A stretch of DNA of 27,105 nucleotides from assembly GCA_964444795.1 (NCBI GenBank), contig CAYUIQ010000111.1, positions 1 to 27,105 of the forward strand, written 5' to 3'. Shown piece by piece: positions 24,280 through 27,105 of the stretch. Below the pieces are notes generated by a model, which had not been told where the DNA came from, did no database searches, and saw only the letters and a list, made by a program, of their open reading frames with translations. The stretch's first letter is position 1. Every line of letters starts with the position of its first letter. Made by a program: the position numbers and the translations under genes. The DNA is from JABMRP01 sp964444795 (lineage in GTDB: Bacteria > Planctomycetota > Planctomycetia > Pirellulales > Thermoguttaceae).

Positions 24280-25140
24280 ATGTCGCAACCCACATCACCC
24301 GACGATCGGCCCGGCCATCCGCCGAAACAGCCCCCGCTGACCCCCTGGCGAGCTTACCTCCACGAGGTGTTCTTCGAGGCCGATACGCCGGCCGGCAAGG
24401 CGTTCGACGTGGTCCTGTTGGCGGCCATCGTGCTGAGCGTCGTGGCGGTGATGCTGGAGAGTGTGGCCGATATTCGAGCCGATTGGGGGAGTCAACTCCT
24501 GGCCATCGAATGGGCGTTGACGATCCTCTTCACCGTCGAGTACGCCGTCCGGCTGCTTTGCGTGGGCCGGCCGTGGCGGTATGCCACCAGTTTCTTCGGG
24601 CTGGTCGATCTGGCGGCTGTTATCCCGACCTACCTGAGCATCTTCTTCACCGGCTCGCAGGCGCTGATGGTGATCCGCACGCTGCGCCTGATCCGGGTGT
24701 TCCGTGTGTTGAATCTCACAAACTACCTCAGCGAGGCCAACGCTCTGCTCATCGCCCTGCGGCGAACCCGGGCGAAGATCACCGTCTTTCTGGTCGTCGT
24801 CATGACGCTGGTGCTGATCCTCGGCGCGGCGATGTATCTGATCGAAGGACCCCAGCGAGGCTTTACCAGCATCCCGATGAGCGTCTACTGGGCGATTGTC
24901 ACGATGACCACGGTCGGCTACGGCGACATCGCCCCACAGACGGTCGCCGGCCAAACGCTGGCCGCGCTGGCGATGATCCTCGGCTACAGCCTCATCGTGG
25001 TACCCACCGGCGTCTTTTCCGTCGAGATGGTCGCCGCCGGCCGGAAACTCCAGACCAGCCCGCGCACCTGTCCCGATTGCAGCGGCGAAGGGCACGAAGT
25101 CGACGCCCAATATTGCAAACACTGCGGCGCGAAGCTGTGA
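24280..25140 (+). CDS. Voltage-gated-type potassium channel with C-terminal zinc ribbon
   Basis: The product is 286 residues of the ion transport family. Six membrane helices are visible: S1 at about 42-60, S2 at 75-93, S3 at 104-122, S4 at 128-145, S5 at 166-187 and S6 at 225-248. S4 carries arginines at 133, 136, 139 and 142, every third residue, as in voltage sensors. The pore loop has the K+ selectivity filter TVGYGD at 211-216. Four such subunits would form a K+ channel in the cytoplasmic membrane. The C-terminal tail is a zinc ribbon (C264-PD-C267 and C279-KH-C282), which may tetramerise or sense the cytoplasm. The ATG at 24280 has no ribosome binding site; TACACT at 24268-24273 is so close that the mRNA could be leaderless. 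No operon partner is seen; a stem-loop follows the stop. Confidence 0.9.
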   Translation: MSQPTSPDDRPGHPPKQPPLTPWRAYLHEVFFEADTPAGKAFDVVLLAAIVLSVVAVMLESVADIRADWGSQLLAIEWALTILFTVEYAVRLLCVGRPWRYATSFFGLVDLAAVIPTYLSIFFTGSQALMVIRTLRLIRVFRVLNLTNYLSEANALLIALRRTRAKITVFLVVVMTLVLILGAAMYLIEGPQRGFTSIPMSVYWAIVTMTTVGYGDIAPQTVAGQTLAALAMILGYSLIVVPTGVFSVEMVAAGRKLQTSPRTCPDCSGEGHEVDAQYCKHCGAKL

Positions 25141-25150
25141 ACTCGCGGTC

Positions 25151-25173
25151 CCCTCTCCCGAAGCGGGAGAGGG
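25151..25173 (+). repeat. Stem-loop after the channel gene, REP-like
   Basis: CCCTCTCCCG-AAG-CGGGAGAGGG, a perfect 10-base-pair stem with a 3-base loop, ten bases after the stop. No T-run follows. I recall similar CCCTCTCCC...GGGAGAGGG elements dispersed in planctomycete genomes, so it may be a REP-like repeat that also protects or ends the mRNA. Confidence 0.7.
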
Positions 25174-25354
25174 CTGGGCGGGGACGTGTTACAAAACGGT
25201 TACGAACGCGCCGCCGGGCTGCCGCGTCTAAGACAGGGGCGTACAATTCCGGTGGTTGGCCCTTTTCCGAAATTGCCCCCCGGATGAGCGATATCCGTGT
25301 CGCGGCCGCCGACAGCGAAATCCGTGGAAACCAGCGGAAGAAGAAGGAGAGATT

Positions 25355-26947
25355 ATGAAAATTCTCAGCATGGCGATCGTTTTGGGAGTTTTTTGGGTTC
25401 AAGGCCTACTGCACGCGGCCCCGTCGGAGGAAGCCACCGCGGAGACGAAGAAGGTCGACGTCCTGGCCGAGGTGCGGAAGATGAACGGTCCGGAGTACGC
25501 TTCGCCGCCGACAAAATTCCGCGCCGGTCACGTCACGGCGCGAAAGCTGGACCCCGAGGCGATCCGCAAGACGGACGGCGGTTACACGATCCAGTTGCCC
25601 AGCAAGGCGCCGGTTCCCACGCCGGCGGTCTACGACGGAAAGGTCTACGTCAGCGGCGGGTTTCACAGCAAGGAGTATTACTGTTTCCGTGCCGACTCGG
25701 GCGAACTGGTATGGGGTATCAATCTGGACGACGACGGACCTTCGTCCGCTGCATGCAAAGACGGGGTGATCGTCTTCAACACCGAATCGTGTACGATCTT
25801 TGCCGTGGAAGCCGACACGGGCAAGATGCTCTGGTCGCACTGGCTGGGCGATCCGCTGATGACCACGCCCACGATCGCCGGCGGCCGCGTGTTCACCTCC
25901 TATCCGGCACGCGGCGGGGGAGGTTTTGGGAACCTCCAGATGAACCAGGCGCCCAACATGGCGCAGCAGCAGGCCGCTCCCGTGCCGCAGGGCAACACGC
26001 CGCCTGCGCCGGCCGCCGGGCAGCCCGGTAAGAAGAGGCCGCCGGCCAGTCACGTCTTGGCCTGCCTCGAGTTGAAGACGGGCAAGATCCTCTGGCAGAA
26101 GTGGATCGACAGCGACGTGATGTCGGCTCCCGTGGCCACCGGCGACGATCTCTACGTCACCACGTTTGCCGGGACGGTCTATCGTTTCAAGCAGGCCAGC
26201 GGCAAGATCCTTTCCGCGCGGCGCGAGCGGGCCACCTCGGCGCCGGTGGTGGTCCAGGGGAAGGTCTTCTACACGCAGCGTGCCGACAGCGGCAACGGCG
26301 ACGCCGCCGAGGAAGCCCTGGCCCGGCTCGATCAGGCGACGGGAAAACGCGACTACCAGGTGAGCCGCAAGCCGGCCACGTATCTCGACGCGGCGGCCCA
26401 ACGGGCTTCGGGTTACGCGGCCAAGGGGATGCAGTTGGACGCCGGCAACGGTTTCGCCGGCGGTGCCCCGGCCAGCGCCAACGCCCAGGCCGCGATGGGG
26501 AATATCGGCCAGATGAGCGTCTCCACGTTGCAGGCCTTCCAGGGGTCGCGCGTGTTGACCTACGGCCAGCGTAACTTCAACTGCATGGGCGACGAAGTGA
26601 TCTGCACCGACAGGGCCAGCGGCAAGAGTCTTTGGAAGGTGAAACTGTCCGGCGACCTGAAGAAGCTGGGCGGCTTTCTCGCCGCTCCGCCCGCCGCGGC
26701 CGGCGGACAGATCTTCCTGGCCACGCTGCAGGGCGAGGTATTGCAATTGCACCCCGACACGGGCAAGCTGACGAAGCGATACAAGGTCGGCTCCCCGGTG
26801 CGATTCCAGCCGGTCGTGGTCGACGGGCGGATCTACGTCGGCACGCAAGACGGCAAGCTCGTCTGTCTCGACACGGGCGATAAGCGGTTCACCGGCTGGC
26901 CCATGTGGGGCGGCAACGCCGAGCGGACCGGCGTCGCCGGGAAGTAA
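25355..26947 (+). CDS. Secreted PQQ-like beta-propeller protein
   Basis: The product is 530 residues. AGGAG lies five bases before the ATG at 25355; the frame is open further upstream but lacks a site there. The signal peptide is MKILSMAIVLGVFWVQGLLHAAP. The body has PQQ-type blades with the A/D-x-G-K/E-x-L-W signature: DSGELVWGINL near 127, DTGKMLWSHWLGDP near 157, KTGKILWQKWIDSD near 240, ASGKILSARRERAT near 280, ASGKSLWKVKLSGD near 420, and DTGKLTKRYKVG near 470, then TQDGKLVCLDTG near the end. Two insertions break the pattern: an Ala/Gln/Pro-rich stretch at about 200-225 (QAAPVPQGNTPPAPAAG) and a Gly/Ala-rich one near 350-385. Such propellers in planctomycetes are usually binding proteins without cofactor; I see no proof of PQQ binding or dehydrogenase activity. 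It ends with PMWGGNAERTG, the closing strand typical of these proteins. Monocistronic. Confidence 0.88.
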   Translation: MKILSMAIVLGVFWVQGLLHAAPSEEATAETKKVDVLAEVRKMNGPEYASPPTKFRAGHVTARKLDPEAIRKTDGGYTIQLPSKAPVPTPAVYDGKVYVSGGFHSKEYYCFRADSGELVWGINLDDDGPSSAACKDGVIVFNTESCTIFAVEADTGKMLWSHWLGDPLMTTPTIAGGRVFTSYPARGGGGFGNLQMNQAPNMAQQQAAPVPQGNTPPAPAAGQPGKKRPPASHVLACLELKTGKILWQKWIDSDVMSAPVATGDDLYVTTFAGTVYRFKQASGKILSARRERATSAPVVVQGKVFYTQRADSGNGDAAEEALARLDQATGKRDYQVSRKPATYLDAAAQRASGYAAKGMQLDAGNGFAGGAPASANAQAAMGNIGQMSVSTLQAFQGSRVLTYGQRNFNCMGDEVICTDRASGKSLWKVKLSGDLKKLGGFLAAPPAAAGGQIFLATLQGEVLQLHPDTGKLTKRYKVGSPVRFQPVVVDGRIYVGTQDGKLVCLDTGDKRFTGWPMWGGNAERTGVAGK

Positions 26948-26986
26948 CCGTGGTTGACACAAGGGCAATCAGGGGAGCTACGGTCG

Positions 26987-27023
26987 CCAGACCGTGGTTT
27001 TGACTGGCGCATCCACGGTCTGG
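26987..27023. repeat. 11-base inverted repeat after the PQQ-like gene
   Basis: CCAGACCGTGG (26987-26997) and CCACGGTCTGG (27013-27023) with a 15-base loop. No T-run follows directly. The surrounding wording (GCTACGGTCGCCAGACCG) recalls dispersed planctomycete repeats. The rest of the window to 27105 shows no gene. Confidence 0.6.
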
Positions 27024-27105
27024 CCAGCGCAGCTAGTTCCTGTTGATTTTAGTCCATTTTTGGCGACGATGCGAGGTTGGGGCGGAAGCGGAGCGGGCTG
27101 GTGGA

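Noticed and set aside
25406..26968. Minus-strand open frame across the PQQ-like gene
   Set aside because: Shadow frame; the plus strand carries the signal peptide and propeller motifs.

Overview
The window looks like chromosomal DNA from a GC-rich planctomycete, most likely a Pirellulales-type lineage. The evidence is a DUF1559 prepilin-like protein with an FTLVELLVV leader, a large membrane protein with a Pro/Gly/Glu-rich tail of the kind called 'circumsporozoite protein-like' in Rhodopirellula, secreted PQQ/WD40-like propellers, GH2 family enzymes with signal peptides, and several small proteins of planctomycete type. A run of exactly 100 N inside a tandem repeat shows this is a draft assembly. 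I found no rRNA, tRNA, CRISPR array or intact insertion sequence.

Layout. 1-220: tail of a C_GCAxxG_C_C family protein. 261-1283: secreted TolB/WD40-like propeller. 1600-5129: one large membrane protein interrupted by the gap; the two sides are in different frames only because the gap length is a placeholder. 5151-5387 (-): small conserved protein. 5604-6506 (-): TPR lipoprotein. 6733-7185: PsbP/DcrB-like small protein. 7422-7643: winged-helix protein behind a good promoter. 7871-8290 (-): small exported helical protein with a clear terminator. 8793-10148: secreted TPR protein followed by a strong terminator and then a second, minus-strand terminator with no gene to serve. 10631-10963: small unknown protein with a palindrome just before its ribosome binding site. 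10964-12001: poorly coding stretch with one doubtful ORF. 12002-14041: zinc ribbon, membrane helix, coiled coil and eight WD40 repeats. 14362-14613 (-): small unknown protein. 14614-15016: AT-rich island. 15017-15355: helix-turn-helix/zinc-ribbon protein. 15466-18825: GH2-family protein that seems to have lost its nucleophile. 18992-20599: REC-GGDEF-CBS-CBS regulator. 20631-22868 (-): GH2 enzyme with both catalytic glutamates. 22986-24068 (-): DUF1559 prepilin-like protein with a good promoter. 24280-25140: voltage-gated-type K+ channel with a C-terminal zinc ribbon. 25355-26947: PQQ-like propeller. The last 158 bases hold an inverted repeat.

How the genes may work together. Most are single-gene units, as is usual in planctomycetes, and most products are exported or membrane-bound. 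The clearest group is 15466-24068: two homologous secreted GH2-type proteins sharing a C-terminal module, flanking a c-di-GMP-type regulator, next to a pilin-like surface protein. This suggests polysaccharide use at the cell surface, but proximity is the only evidence for a link. The most notable observations are the missing GH2 nucleophile, the histidine-kinase-like stub at the end of the diguanylate cyclase, the kinase-less WD40 membrane protein, the AT-rich island with an ORF overlapping the helix-turn-helix start codon, and the repeat-phase argument that repairs the gapped gene. No complete undescribed system could be demonstrated from sequence alone.
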